This document shows positions 46,021 through 54,655 of a stretch of 64,000 nt of DNA, one piece after another. Positions within the stretch are counted from its first letter, which is position 1. Every line of letters begins with the position of its first letter. The notes under the pieces are model-generated. The model made no database searches, was not told where the DNA came from, and saw only the letters and a list, made by a program, of their open reading frames with translations. Source of the stretch: DATGJX01 sp963830545 (GTDB taxonomy: Bacteria; Vulcanimicrobiota; Vulcanimicrobiia; Vulcanimicrobiales; Vulcanimicrobiaceae); NCBI GenBank assembly GCA_963830545.1, contig CAWHMK010000002.1:31078-95077 (forward strand). Reading direction: 5' to 3'. A program made the translations under genes and the position numbers.

Positions 46021-46422
46021 CTACGCCCGCTCTCGAGCTCCGTTCTGGACCGAGAGTTCCCAACGGTATCCGTCGGGATCGTGGAACCAGAGGCCCATGT
46101 GAGCAGAGCCGGACGCCTCGGGTCCAATCTCGTCACCGGGATCCTCGAGTTCCACGCCGTTCTTCTTCAGCGTTTCCAATGCGTCGCGCAGCGCTTGCAT
46201 ATTCTGCAGGTGAAAAGACATGTGATCGAACGTCTCGGGATGCGGCGTGCCTTCGTGCAGCACGATCGTGACCTGCTCGTTCGAGAGGCCGACGCCGCCC
46301 TCGAACCGGAAGATCTCCTCCAAGTCGAAATTCTTCTTCCAAAACGCCGCACAGGCATCCGGTTCTTTCACCGCGAGGCCGAAATGCCCAACCGCGCCAA
46401 GTTTCACCTTCGTCATGAGCAC
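46021..46422 (-). CDS. VOC-family (glyoxalase/bleomycin-resistance fold) protein
   Basis: A 133-residue single-domain vicinal oxygen chelate protein: LGAVGHFGLAVKEPDACAAFW, then HMSFHLQNMQALRDALETL, and SAHMGLWFHDPDGYRWELSVQ, which includes the usual metal-binding His and Glu near the C-terminus. Typical members are glyoxalase I-like isomerases, dioxygenases or antibiotic-binding proteins. The substrate cannot be read from sequence. It is last in a minus-strand run after the GNAT and peptidase genes, with a 119-base gap. Confidence 0.85.
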   Translation of the reverse strand: MLMTKVKLGAVGHFGLAVKEPDACAAFWKKNFDLEEIFRFEGGVGLSNEQVTIVLHEGTPHPETFDHMSFHLQNMQALRDALETLKKNGVELEDPGDEIGPEASGSAHMGLWFHDPDGYRWELSVQNGARERA

Positions 46423-46541
46423 CTTGTACCCGCTGCGCGGGACGCAGCTCGGTTTGCTGCGGCAATAATTGCTCTGGTGCTCGGTCTTGCCGCTTGCGCT
46501 TCACCCGCGCACGACGGCGGGTGCGGTACTGCCCGCCCTGC

Positions 46542-47063
46542 TTAGTCTCGGAGAATGTCCGTGGACGTCTTCTCGTAGCGCATGAGATCGCGCTTGTATG
46601 CGCGCACGATCCGATCGTAACGCATTTCCAAATGGTTTGCGAGGGCGACTGAGCGCGAATTCATGCGATCGATCAGGGCGTAGAGCCGAGCGATTCGCAA
46701 TTCGGCGAAAGCGTACGCCAGCACGGCGCGAGCGGCTTCGATCGCGTACCCATGGCCGTGATACGCGCGGTTGAAAATCCATGCGATTTCCACGTCCGGC
46801 TCGTACCCCGGAATTTGCGTGACGCCGCATTCGCCGATGACGCGGTGTTCGGCTTTGTGCAAGACCGGCCAGATGCCGTACCCTTGCCGCTCGTCGCGTT
46901 CGGCCATTCGCTGAACGAGACGTTCGGTTTGTTCGCGATCCAGCGCGCCGCACGGAATGAAGCGCATCGTCTCCGCATCGCCGTAAATGGCAAATGCGTC
47001 GTCGAGGTCGCGCGGCAGCTGCCATTTGCGTATCAGCAGCCGTTCGGTTTCGATGAAACTCAA
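46542..47063 (-). CDS. GNAT N-acetyltransferase (RimJ/RimL-like)
   Basis: A 173-residue acetyltransferase: FIETERLLIRKWQLPRDLDDAFAIYGD at the start, GECGVTQIPGYEPDVEIAWIF in the middle, and the CoA-binding region HGHGYAIEAARAVLAYAF followed by LYALIDRMNSRSVALANHLEM. This is the RimJ/RimL/Acetyltransf_3 pattern, which modifies ribosomal or other protein N-termini or small molecules. Its ATG overlaps the P1 peptidase stop by ATGA, suggesting translational coupling. The substrate is unknown. Confidence 0.87.
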   Translation of the reverse strand: MSFIETERLLIRKWQLPRDLDDAFAIYGDAETMRFIPCGALDREQTERLVQRMAERDERQGYGIWPVLHKAEHRVIGECGVTQIPGYEPDVEIAWIFNRAYHGHGYAIEAARAVLAYAFAELRIARLYALIDRMNSRSVALANHLEMRYDRIVRAYKRDLMRYEKTSTDILRD

Positions 47064-48211
47064 CGAACGCCCGCGGCTCGAAGCATCTGCATCACGCGAT
47101 CGACCGGTAAACCATATACGGTGACGCCTCGTTGTCCGGTCATCGTCTTCGCACTGAATAGCGCGTCGTAAATGGCCGCCTCGGTCGCTTCGGCCGTCGC
47201 GCGATAGACCGCGTTGAGCGTATCCTCATTTTCGGTAATGTGGTTCGCAGGCGGCGAAATAGTGAAATTTCCGGCGTGGTTGAAGACGTAGCCGGTGCTG
47301 AACGCGAGGAAGAGATCGCCGCTGCCGACGTCGCTCGTCAATCCCGTGCGGGCCATTCCTAGACCGGCACGCAGCGCAACCGCGCGCAGCTGCCGCGAAT
47401 CGAGCGGAGCGTTCGTCGCGACGACGATGATGATGCTTCCCGAGGCCATTCTTCCGTGGAGCGAGACGCGGTGCGGAAACGTCATCCGGTATTCGTTCTT
47501 GAGCCGCTCGCCGACGTGTACGCCGTCCACGGTCAGCTGTTCGCGCGTCGATCCGGTGTTGTCGTTGACCAGCACGCCGACCGTATAGCCGCCGAGATCT
47601 TTCGGAATCACGCGCGACGCGGAACCGATTCCCGCTTTGAACCCGAATGCTTTCATTCCGGTGCCCGCACCGACGCTGCCGCGCTCGAATTGCCCGGGCC
47701 TGGCGGAATTCAGTAAACGCAGGACGTCGCTCGCGCCGACCGCGCGCGCCTGAATGTCGTTCAGCAATTGGTCGTCGCATTCCGCGACGACCGGAAGGGG
47801 CACGTCGTCGCTTCGCCCGACTTGCGGATGTTTTTCGATCTGCCAACTCACGACGCCGTCATCGGCGCGGCCGATGTCGAGAGTATCGGTGAGAACGATC
47901 GGCTCCTCGAGATAACCCGACTCGTTTATCCAATGCGTTCCCGTCATCTCACCGTTTCCGTTGAACGGCACCGCGGCCGCTGCGACTTTGCGATCCCACG
48001 GGTCGGCGTCAGGCAGAATCGCCGTCGCACCCGTGCGGATGCTTTCGCCCTCGACTTTGGTCACATGCGAAACCATCACGCCCGGAACGTCGGTAATACC
48101 GTCGAGCGGCCCGGGCGGGTACGATCCGAAACGGAATGGTATCGCCGCCGAGGCCGCCGTTCCGGCGGCAAGCAGCAGCAAACAGAAAAATCCGGCAATG
48201 ACGCGTCCCAT
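47060..48211 (-). CDS. P1 family peptidase (DmpA-like, secreted)
   Basis: A 383-residue protein with a signal peptide (MGRVIAGFFCLLLLAAGTAASA). The S58/P1 family is recognised by GPLDGITDVPGVMVSH, SVGAGTGMKAFGFKAGIGSASRVI and VVVATNAPLDSRQL, in which the Ser/Asn region forms the autoprocessed nucleophile. The family includes D-aminopeptidase DmpA and beta-peptidyl aminopeptidases. The protein may be periplasmic and cleave small peptides or D-amino acid amides. It is divergent from pckA and 4-base-coupled to the GNAT gene downstream. Confidence 0.88.
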   Translation of the reverse strand: MGRVIAGFFCLLLLAAGTAASAAIPFRFGSYPPGPLDGITDVPGVMVSHVTKVEGESIRTGATAILPDADPWDRKVAAAAVPFNGNGEMTGTHWINESGYLEEPIVLTDTLDIGRADDGVVSWQIEKHPQVGRSDDVPLPVVAECDDQLLNDIQARAVGASDVLRLLNSARPGQFERGSVGAGTGMKAFGFKAGIGSASRVIPKDLGGYTVGVLVNDNTGSTREQLTVDGVHVGERLKNEYRMTFPHRVSLHGRMASGSIIIVVATNAPLDSRQLRAVALRAGLGMARTGLTSDVGSGDLFLAFSTGYVFNHAGNFTISPPANHITENEDTLNAVYRATAEATEAAIYDALFSAKTMTGQRGVTVYGLPVDRVMQMLRAAGVR

Positions 48212-48299
48212 GGCGCACGATTAGGCCCATCGGCCAAGAAGGCCCTGCAGGCTCGCTCTAGCGCCTTACCTAAGTGATCGACTTTACTTGTAGGGGAGT

Positions 48300-49871
48300 A
48301 TGGCCATACTGACGGTTCCGGAGAAGTTCAAAGCCGCTCACGTCTACGAGAACCTCTCGACCGCCGAGCTCGTCGAACACGCGCTTCGCCGTGGCGAAGG
48401 CGTGCTCGGAAACGAGGGACAGCTCATCGTCGACACGCGTCCCCACACCGGCCGCTCGCCCAAGGACAAATTTTTCGTCAGAGAACCGTCGAGCGAGGCT
48501 CATATCGATTGGGGCGACACCAATCGCGCCATCGAACCTCACGTGTTCGAAGCGCTCTGGGATCGCGTCAACTCGTACCTCTGGGAGCGTGAGGTCTACT
48601 CGCTGGACTGCTACGTTGGAGCGGACGAAAATTATCGCCTGCCGGTTCGCGTCGTAACCGAATTCGCGTGGCATAATTTGTTCGCGCGCGATCTGTTCAT
48701 CGTGCCGGATTCCGTGCCGAAAGACTTCGCGCCCGAATTCACCGTCGTCGACGCCGCGCTTTTTCAAGCCGACCCGCAGCGCGACGGCACCAATTCCTCG
48801 ACGTTCATCCTCGTGAACTTCGCGAAGCGCCTGATCCTTATCGGCGGCACGCGGTACGCCGGTGAAATCAAGAAGTCCGTCTTTACGATCATGAATTACT
48901 TGCTGCCGCTGCGCAGCACGCTGCCGATGCATTGTTCGGCGAACGTCGGAACCGGCGGCGACGTTGCGATTTTCTTCGGCCTTTCGGGAACCGGAAAGAC
49001 GACGCTTTCCGCGGACGCGCGTCGCCCGCTGATCGGCGACGACGAACACGGCTGGTCGGCAAACGGCATCTTCAACTTCGAAGGGGGCTGCTATGCGAAG
49101 GTGATCCGCCTCTCGCAGAAAGCCGAGCCGGAAATTTGGGCCGCTTCCCATCGTTTCGGTGCGGTGCTGGAAAACGTCGCGTACGATGAGAACACGCGCG
49201 TGTTGGATCTGGATTCGGATGCAAAAACCGAAAATACGCGATCGGCGTACCCCATCGACTTCATCCCGAACATCGTCGCCGGCAGCAAAGGCGATCACGC
49301 GAAAACGATCGTCATGCTCACTGCGGATGCGTTCGGCGTATTGCCGCCCATCGCCAAGCTCAGCAAAGAGCAGGCGATGTACCACTTCCTTTCGGGCTAC
49401 ACCGCGAAAGTGGCCGGCACCGAGCGCGGCGTAACCGAACCGCAAGCAACCTTCTCGACGTGTTTCGGCGCTCCGTTCATGGTGCAGCATCCGACCGTGT
49501 ACTCGCGCCTGCTCGGCGAGCGCATCGACAAGCATCGCGTCCAGTGCTGGCTCATCAACACGGGCTGGAGCGGCGGTCCGTACGGCGTCGGCAAGCGCAT
49601 GGCGATCGGCTACACGCGCGCGATGGTCAATGCGGCAATTGAAGGCGCGCTGTCCCGCGTGCAATTCGAAGACGAACCGTTCTTCGGGCTCTCGATCCCG
49701 CTGCAAGTTCCGGGCGTTCCCAGCGAAGTGCTCGATCCGCGCAACGTGTGGCTCGACGGCGCCGCCTACGACGCCCAAGCGAAAAAACTCGCTTCGCTCT
49801 TCGCCAAGAATTTCGAGAAGTTCGAAGCGCACGCCGCCCCGGCGGTTCTCGCCGCCGCGATCAAGCCGTAA
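48300..49871 (+). CDS. pckA: Phosphoenolpyruvate carboxykinase (ATP)
   Basis: A 523-residue enzyme with GRSPKDKFFVREPS near residue 50, the kinase loop FFGLSGTGKTTLSAD near 232, the metal site region LIGDDEHGW, and LFQADPQRDG and NTGWSGGPYGVG, all hallmarks of ATP-dependent PEPCK. It converts oxaloacetate plus ATP to PEP and CO2, the first step of gluconeogenesis from TCA intermediates. The AGGGGA ribosome site precedes ATG 48300 by a few bases. Its 3' end overlaps the convergent monooxygenase by 11 bases. Confidence 0.98.
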   Translation: MAILTVPEKFKAAHVYENLSTAELVEHALRRGEGVLGNEGQLIVDTRPHTGRSPKDKFFVREPSSEAHIDWGDTNRAIEPHVFEALWDRVNSYLWEREVYSLDCYVGADENYRLPVRVVTEFAWHNLFARDLFIVPDSVPKDFAPEFTVVDAALFQADPQRDGTNSSTFILVNFAKRLILIGGTRYAGEIKKSVFTIMNYLLPLRSTLPMHCSANVGTGGDVAIFFGLSGTGKTTLSADARRPLIGDDEHGWSANGIFNFEGGCYAKVIRLSQKAEPEIWAASHRFGAVLENVAYDENTRVLDLDSDAKTENTRSAYPIDFIPNIVAGSKGDHAKTIVMLTADAFGVLPPIAKLSKEQAMYHFLSGYTAKVAGTERGVTEPQATFSTCFGAPFMVQHPTVYSRLLGERIDKHRVQCWLINTGWSGGPYGVGKRMAIGYTRAMVNAAIEGALSRVQFEDEPFFGLSIPLQVPGVPSEVLDPRNVWLDGAAYDAQAKKLASLFAKNFEKFEAHAAPAVLAAAIKP

Positions 49872-51009
49872 GCGAGAGCGCCCGCATTATCGGGCGGTAG
49901 ATCATCGGAACTTCCGTCAGCACCGGAACGATCCGTTCGCGCGCCGCGCGCAGTAGCGGACTGGGCGTTGCCAGCACTCGCGTGAGGAGATCGGTTCGCC
50001 GCAGAACGCCTCTTGCAACGGCTAGCCGTTCGCGCTCGTAGGAGTCGAACAGCGAGGACTGCGCCTCGCCGCAAGCCACGCGCGCCAGTTTTTCGGCAAG
50101 ACTCCACGCATCGTGCAGACCGATGTTCATGCCCTGGCCGCCGACCGGACTGTGGGTATGCGCGCTATCGCCGGCGAGAAAAACGTTTTCGCGGCGCATC
50201 GCGCTCGCCAGCCGCCGCTGCACGCGAAACCGGTTGCTGCAAACGACCCGCTCGACGACGGTGTCTTCATATCGTGCCTGCGTCAGACGCTCTTGCAGCC
50301 AGTCAACTTCCGCGTACTCGGGCAAATGTTCGCCCGGCGCGATGACGACGACGCGTCGCAGGCCCTCGTTCATCGCAAACATCGTCACCACGCCACGCTC
50401 GTGGACGTGTACGCGCGCTTCCGCGGACTTAATCTCCGTGCGCAACTCGACGTCGCAAAGCAGCGCGCTTCCGGGGTAGGAATTTCCCAAGAACGCGATT
50501 CGGGCGAGCTCACGTACGGTGCTGTGGACTCCGTCGCATCCGACGACGAACCGTGAATGCATAGTGCGAGTGTCGCCCGCCGCTTCTCGTATGACGGTTT
50601 CCACCGCGCCGGCGCGCTGCTTCAAACCGGCGAGTTCGGCACCGTACCGGACGCGGCCGCCGAGCTGGAGGAGCCGCGCCTCCAGCAGCGCCTGCGTCTT
50701 CCACTGCGGAAGAATCGTCACGTATTTGTAGTCGCCGCCGAAGTGCTGGAACGACACGAACGCGGACCGGTACGGCGTAACGAAACGCACTCCTTCGATC
50801 CGATTTGCTGCGCTCAAGACCTCGGATACGAGATCGGCGCGACTGAAGAGGCGCATCGTGCCCGGCATGATTGCCAGTGCTTTCGAATGTGCCGCCGGCG
50901 AATTCGAACGCTCGATCACCAGGCACTCGCGCCCACGCCGCTGCAGTTCCGACGCGAGAAAAAGTCCCACCGGCCCGGCGCCGACGATGAGCGTCTCCGC
51001 ATATTCCAC
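49861..51009 (-). CDS. FAD-dependent monooxygenase (PHBH-like)
   Basis: A 382-residue flavoprotein. FAD-binding TLIVGAGPVGLFLASELQRRG is at the start, the DG motif is VVGCDGVHSTVR near residue 165, and the GD motif VFLAGDSAHTHSPVGGQGMNIGLHDAWSLAEKL (split) is near 277. This is the group A aromatic hydroxylase pattern. It starts at GTG 51009, overlapping the TAG stop of yjbQ by one base. Length is about that of the core family without a C-terminal thioredoxin-like domain. The substrate could be an aromatic or polyketide compound. Confidence 0.9.
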   Translation of the reverse strand: MEYAETLIVGAGPVGLFLASELQRRGRECLVIERSNSPAAHSKALAIMPGTMRLFSRADLVSEVLSAANRIEGVRFVTPYRSAFVSFQHFGGDYKYVTILPQWKTQALLEARLLQLGGRVRYGAELAGLKQRAGAVETVIREAAGDTRTMHSRFVVGCDGVHSTVRELARIAFLGNSYPGSALLCDVELRTEIKSAEARVHVHERGVVTMFAMNEGLRRVVVIAPGEHLPEYAEVDWLQERLTQARYEDTVVERVVCSNRFRVQRRLASAMRRENVFLAGDSAHTHSPVGGQGMNIGLHDAWSLAEKLARVACGEAQSSLFDSYERERLAVARGVLRRTDLLTRVLATPSPLLRAARERIVPVLTEVPMIYRPIMRALSLTA

Positions 51010-51443
51010 TAAGTTTGCTCGCCGATTCCGACTGCTTTGAACAGAATACGTTTAGGGCGCCCTCCGTCGAATTCGCCGTAATGAACGCGCTCCCAGGTGC
51101 CGAGATCGAGTTTGCCGCCGGTGACGGGTACGATGATTTGGTGCCCGAGCAGCATGCGCTTCAGATGCGCGTCGGCGTTGTCTTCTCCCGTGAGATGATG
51201 CTTGTAGTCCGGCTTGCGCGGCGCCAAATCCTCGAGCCACTCCATGATGTCTTGCCAGAGTCCGGATTCACGATCGTTGACGAAGATGCTTGCGGTTATA
51301 TGCATCGTGCCGACCAGAATGAATCCGTCGAACAGCCCCGCTCTCTTGCGTACCCCTTCGACCCGATCGGTGACGTCGAGTATTTCGTACCGGCTTTTCG
51401 TCGTGATAGTCTGATGCTCGGTGTGTGCGATGAGATCTTTCAT
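51009..51443 (-). CDS. YjbQ/UPF0047 family protein (secondary thiamine-phosphate synthase-type)
   Basis: A 144-residue protein with the UPF0047 signature: GLFDGFILVGTMHITASIFVNDRESGLWQDIMEWLE (in parts), NADAHLKRMLLGHQIIVPVTGGKLDLGTWERVHYGEFDG. Members are trimeric beta-sandwich proteins; E. coli YjbQ has weak thiamine phosphate synthase activity and many are of unknown role. The stop overlaps the start of the FAD monooxygenase by one base, making a two-gene unit. Its ATG at 51443 lies near a divergent small gene. Confidence 0.92.
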   Translation of the reverse strand: MKDLIAHTEHQTITTKSRYEILDVTDRVEGVRKRAGLFDGFILVGTMHITASIFVNDRESGLWQDIMEWLEDLAPRKPDYKHHLTGEDNADAHLKRMLLGHQIIVPVTGGKLDLGTWERVHYGEFDGGRPKRILFKAVGIGEQT

Positions 51444-51515
51444 GCGTTTCTAAGCATATTCTCCGGCGCCGTGCGTTATCGTGAAGTCGTCCTTCCTCCC
51501 ACGGAGTTTTAACTT

Positions 51516-51944
51516 GTGAAAACCCTTCGGTCTCTTCTTCTCCCGGCGGCGCTGGGCGCCGCTTTACTCGCTCCTGCGGCTGCTTTTGCGCAGCAGTCCG
51601 GGCAAGCGCCTGCGCCCGCCGCCGGCGCACCGGGCACGTATTCGCACCATGGCCACGGCCACGGATTCATGCGGCTGATGCGCGGCGTCAATCTGAGCAC
51701 TCAGCAGAAAACGCAGATCAAACAGATCATGCAGCAGTACCGCCAAGCCCATCCGCGCGGCACCCAAATGGACCTTCAGTCCCGCCGGCAATCACGCACT
51801 CAGTTGCGGCAGCAGATCATGAACGTCCTTACCCCGCAACAGCGCGCGCAAGTGCAGCAGAACGAGCAGCAATTCCGCCTTCAGCGGCAGCAGCGCGGCC
51901 AAGACGGGTCCGCGCCGTCGGCTCAATCCTCACCGAATCCCTAA
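51516..51944 (+). CDS. Spy/CpxP-like periplasmic chaperone candidate
   Basis: GTG 51516 encodes 142 residues with a signal peptide (LLLPAALGAALLAPAAAFAQ). The mature protein has a His-rich stretch (YSHHGHGHGF) that could bind metal. Helical segments follow with the LTxxQ-type motifs NLSTQQKTQIKQIMQQY and NVLTPQQRAQVQQNEQQF, typical of the Spy/CpxP/CnrX group. The C-terminus is Gln/Ser-rich and disordered. Such proteins are ATP-independent periplasmic chaperones or metal sensors. The gene stands alone between minus-strand and plus-strand units. Confidence 0.8.
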   Translation: MKTLRSLLLPAALGAALLAPAAAFAQQSGQAPAPAAGAPGTYSHHGHGHGFMRLMRGVNLSTQQKTQIKQIMQQYRQAHPRGTQMDLQSRRQSRTQLRQQIMNVLTPQQRAQVQQNEQQFRLQRQQRGQDGSAPSAQSSPNP

Positions 51945-52100
51945 ACTGGGAAGCTTCACTCCTCGGGCGGAGCGGTCGCAGCGGCGGCGGCTCCGCTTTT
52001 GTTTTGCGGCGTTGGCTTTCGCCTGGTCGGTACGTACGTTCGACCGTTCCCTGCCGGGTGTCCGAATGACTTGTGCGGCATTCTCGCGTAGTTGCGTGGG

Positions 52101-53349
52101 ATGACGAGCGGCGATACCCTCGCAATACTGGTCGGCGGCGGCCCGGCCCCCGGGATCAACGGCGTCATCGCCGCTGCAACCATCGAAGCCATCCACAGCG
52201 GCTTACGCGTCGTCGGCATCTACGACGGCTATTATCACATCGCAAGAGGCGACACGTCGCACGTCGTCGAGCTCGGCATCGAAGACGTGTCGCGCGCGCA
52301 CGCATCCGGCGGATCGATCTTGCGTACGTCGCGCACCAATCCGGCGAAAGATGAAACGACGCTGGCACAATGCGTTCGCGCCCTCACGAACATCGGCGTG
52401 CGTTATCTCATTGCCATCGGCGGCGACGACACGACGTATGGTGCGACGCGTATCGCTCAGCTCGCGCAAGGGCGCCTCGGCGTTGCGACGGTTCCGAAAA
52501 CGATCGACAACGATCTCCCGCTTCCCGACGACTCGCCCACGTTCGGCTTCGAAACCGCGCGCTCGGTCGGCACGGGCATCGTCGAATGCCTCATGGAAGA
52601 CAGCCGCACGACCGGGCGTTGGTACTTGGTCGTCAGCATGGGCCGCAAGTCCGGTGCTCTCGCGCTCGGCATGTGCAAATCCGCCGGCGCCGAGCTTGCA
52701 GTCATCCCGGAGGAGTTTCCCGGCAATGAGATCGACCTCGACGCGGTTGTGGACACGATCGTCGGTTCTATCCTCAAACGCAAAGCCGCCGGCAGCAACA
52801 ACGGCGTGGCGGTGATCGCCGAAGGGATTGCGGAACGCCTTTCCGAGAGGCAGCTCGCGGCGTTCGCAAGCGTCGCGCGAGACGCGTACGGTCACATCCG
52901 CCTTGCCGACATTCCGCTCGGCGCCGTGCTTCGCGATGCCGTTCGCGCGCGACTCGGCGAACTCGGAGTCGAGACGACGATCGCGACCAAGGACATCGGT
53001 TACGAGCTTCGTTGTGCCAAACCGGTTCCGTTCGACCTCGAATACACGCGAACGCTTGGATACGGCGCCGTCCGGTATCTGCTGGGCGGCGGCAGCGGCG
53101 CGCTGATAGCGCTTTCGGGCGGACGCGTCATTCCGGTCCAGCTCGCGGAGTTGCGAGACGCGGCAACAGGACGGATACGCGTGCGCATGGTCGACGTGAA
53201 CGCCGAACCGTATTCCGTCGCTCGAAAATACATGACCCGGCTGGAACCCGACGACTTTCGCGAACCGCGGCCTGTCGCAAATAGCGGCCTTTACGAACCT
53301 GACGGCGGCCGAATTCCGCGAAAGATTCGAAAACGCCATGTTGGTGTGA
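52101..53349 (+). CDS. pfp: 6-phosphofructokinase, probably PPi-dependent (single-base frameshift near 53268)
   Basis: ATG 52101 begins a PfkA-superfamily enzyme: ILVGGGPAPGINGVI, IGGDDTTYGATRIA (GGDD instead of GGDGS, the mark of PPi-type enzymes), TVPKTIDNDLPLPDDSPTFGF and MGRKSGALALGM. The frame breaks after DDFREP. The +1 frame continues GLSQIAAFTNLTAAEFRERFENAMLV to a stop at 53347-53349, giving about 415 residues. One extra base at about 53268. It phosphorylates fructose-6-phosphate reversibly with PPi. The next gene's GTG follows two bases after the stop. Confidence 0.88.
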
Positions 53350-53350
53350 C

Positions 53351-54655
53351 GTGCTCGAAAGATCGGCAGTACCGCTTCTTCTTTTCGCGCTCTGGCTGAC
53401 TGCATGCGGCGGCGGCTCTTCCTCGGCCGCGCCCGGAACGCAACCCTCGATGCCGCCGTCGATATCGCCCATATCGCCATCTCCGGGAAACACGGCCCAG
53501 CCGCAAAGTTGCACTTCGAACAGCACTCCCGCGCCGACGCCGACACCTGCGGGCCCCTCTGCGCAACCCGCGTCCGGATTGACCGTTCCTTCCGGCTTTT
53601 CCATTCAGATCGTCGGACATGTCGGCGGAGCACGCGAGCTCGCCGCCGCGCCGAATGGAGATCTCTTCGTCGGCACGACGGGTTCGAGCGTCTACGTCAT
53701 TCAGAACGCGGAAGGCCAGGCCGCGTACCCGGCTGTTTTCACGAACGTCGGCGATTCGCCCGCGGCCGGCGTCGCGCTCTCGCTGTCCGCGCCGAATTGT
53801 GCGATGTACGTGGGCGCGCAGTTCGGCGTGTATCGCATTCCGTACGTCGTCGGCGACGAGGTTGCGCCGGCGGCACCAGAAAAAATTGCGAGCGTGCGTC
53901 CCGGCGGAAGCGGCGATCATTCGACGACGTCGGTTGCGGTGGCGAACGGCGTGCTCTATGCAAGCGTCGGCTCGTCCTGCAACGCCTGCAGCGAAACGGA
54001 TGCGACGCGCGCAACCATTCAGCAGATGCAACTGGACGGCAGCGGAATGACGGCCAAGGCGATTCACATTCGCAACGCTATCGCGCTCGCCGTGAATCCC
54101 GCAACCCAAACGCTCTGGGCAGGCGATGCCGGACAGGATTCGCTGCCGGCGGGCCACCCGTACGAGTTCTTCGACGCAGTCACGCTGCACTCGGGAACCG
54201 CGGATTACGGCTGGCCTGACTGCGAGGAGAACCGGCACGCGTACACGCCCGGCGCGAACTGCAGCAGCACCGTCGTTCCGATCGTGGAATTTCCCGCGTA
54301 CGAAACCATCATCGGCGCCGCATTCTACCCGGCGAACCAATCGGGAACGTACGCATTTCCGGCGGCCTATCGAGGCGGCGCCTTCGTGGCGATGCACGGC
54401 TCGTGGCATCAGGACGGCAGCGGAAAATACGTTTCACAACCGCGTGTGGCGTATGTTCCGATGAACGGCGAGGGGCCCGCGAGTGCGGTGAACTGGAGCG
54501 ACCCGGCGGCTCAATGGAGCGACTTCGTGAGCGGTTTTCAGCTCCCGGACGGCACGACGAGAATCGGACGGCCGACCGGCATCGCGATCGGCCCCCGCGG
54601 AAGCTTGTTTATCGCGGACGATCAAACGGGAAATATCTACCGCATACGTCCATGA
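53351..54655 (+). CDS. Lipoprotein PQQ-type sugar dehydrogenase-like beta-propeller (copy 1)
   Basis: A 434-residue lipoprotein with signal LLLFALWLTAC (lipobox LTAC) then a Pro/Ser/Thr-rich linker. The beta-propeller part has GGARELAAAPNGDLFVGT, NAIALAVNPATQTLWAGDAGQD, HPYEFFDAV, YGWPDCEENRH, GAAFYPANQSGTYAF and GRPTGIAIGPRGSLFIADDQTG, as in L-sorbosone dehydrogenase/soluble glucose dehydrogenase-like PQQ proteins. Its start is GTG 53351. It is followed, with an ATGA overlap, by a paralogue. Substrate unknown; PQQ binding is inferred from family. Confidence 0.87.
   Translation: MLERSAVPLLLFALWLTACGGGSSSAAPGTQPSMPPSISPISPSPGNTAQPQSCTSNSTPAPTPTPAGPSAQPASGLTVPSGFSIQIVGHVGGARELAAAPNGDLFVGTTGSSVYVIQNAEGQAAYPAVFTNVGDSPAAGVALSLSAPNCAMYVGAQFGVYRIPYVVGDEVAPAAPEKIASVRPGGSGDHSTTSVAVANGVLYASVGSSCNACSETDATRATIQQMQLDGSGMTAKAIHIRNAIALAVNPATQTLWAGDAGQDSLPAGHPYEFFDAVTLHSGTADYGWPDCEENRHAYTPGANCSSTVVPIVEFPAYETIIGAAFYPANQSGTYAFPAAYRGGAFVAMHGSWHQDGSGKYVSQPRVAYVPMNGEGPASAVNWSDPAAQWSDFVSGFQLPDGTTRIGRPTGIAIGPRGSLFIADDQTGNIYRIRP

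Noticed and set aside
46416..46545. Possible tiny lipoprotein (LGLAAC lipobox) upstream of the VOC gene on the plus strand
   Set aside because: The frame carrying the lipobox has no start codon nearby; the ATG at 46416 is in another frame that stops after 17 codons. A one-base change would be needed in the opposite sense to the other frameshifts.
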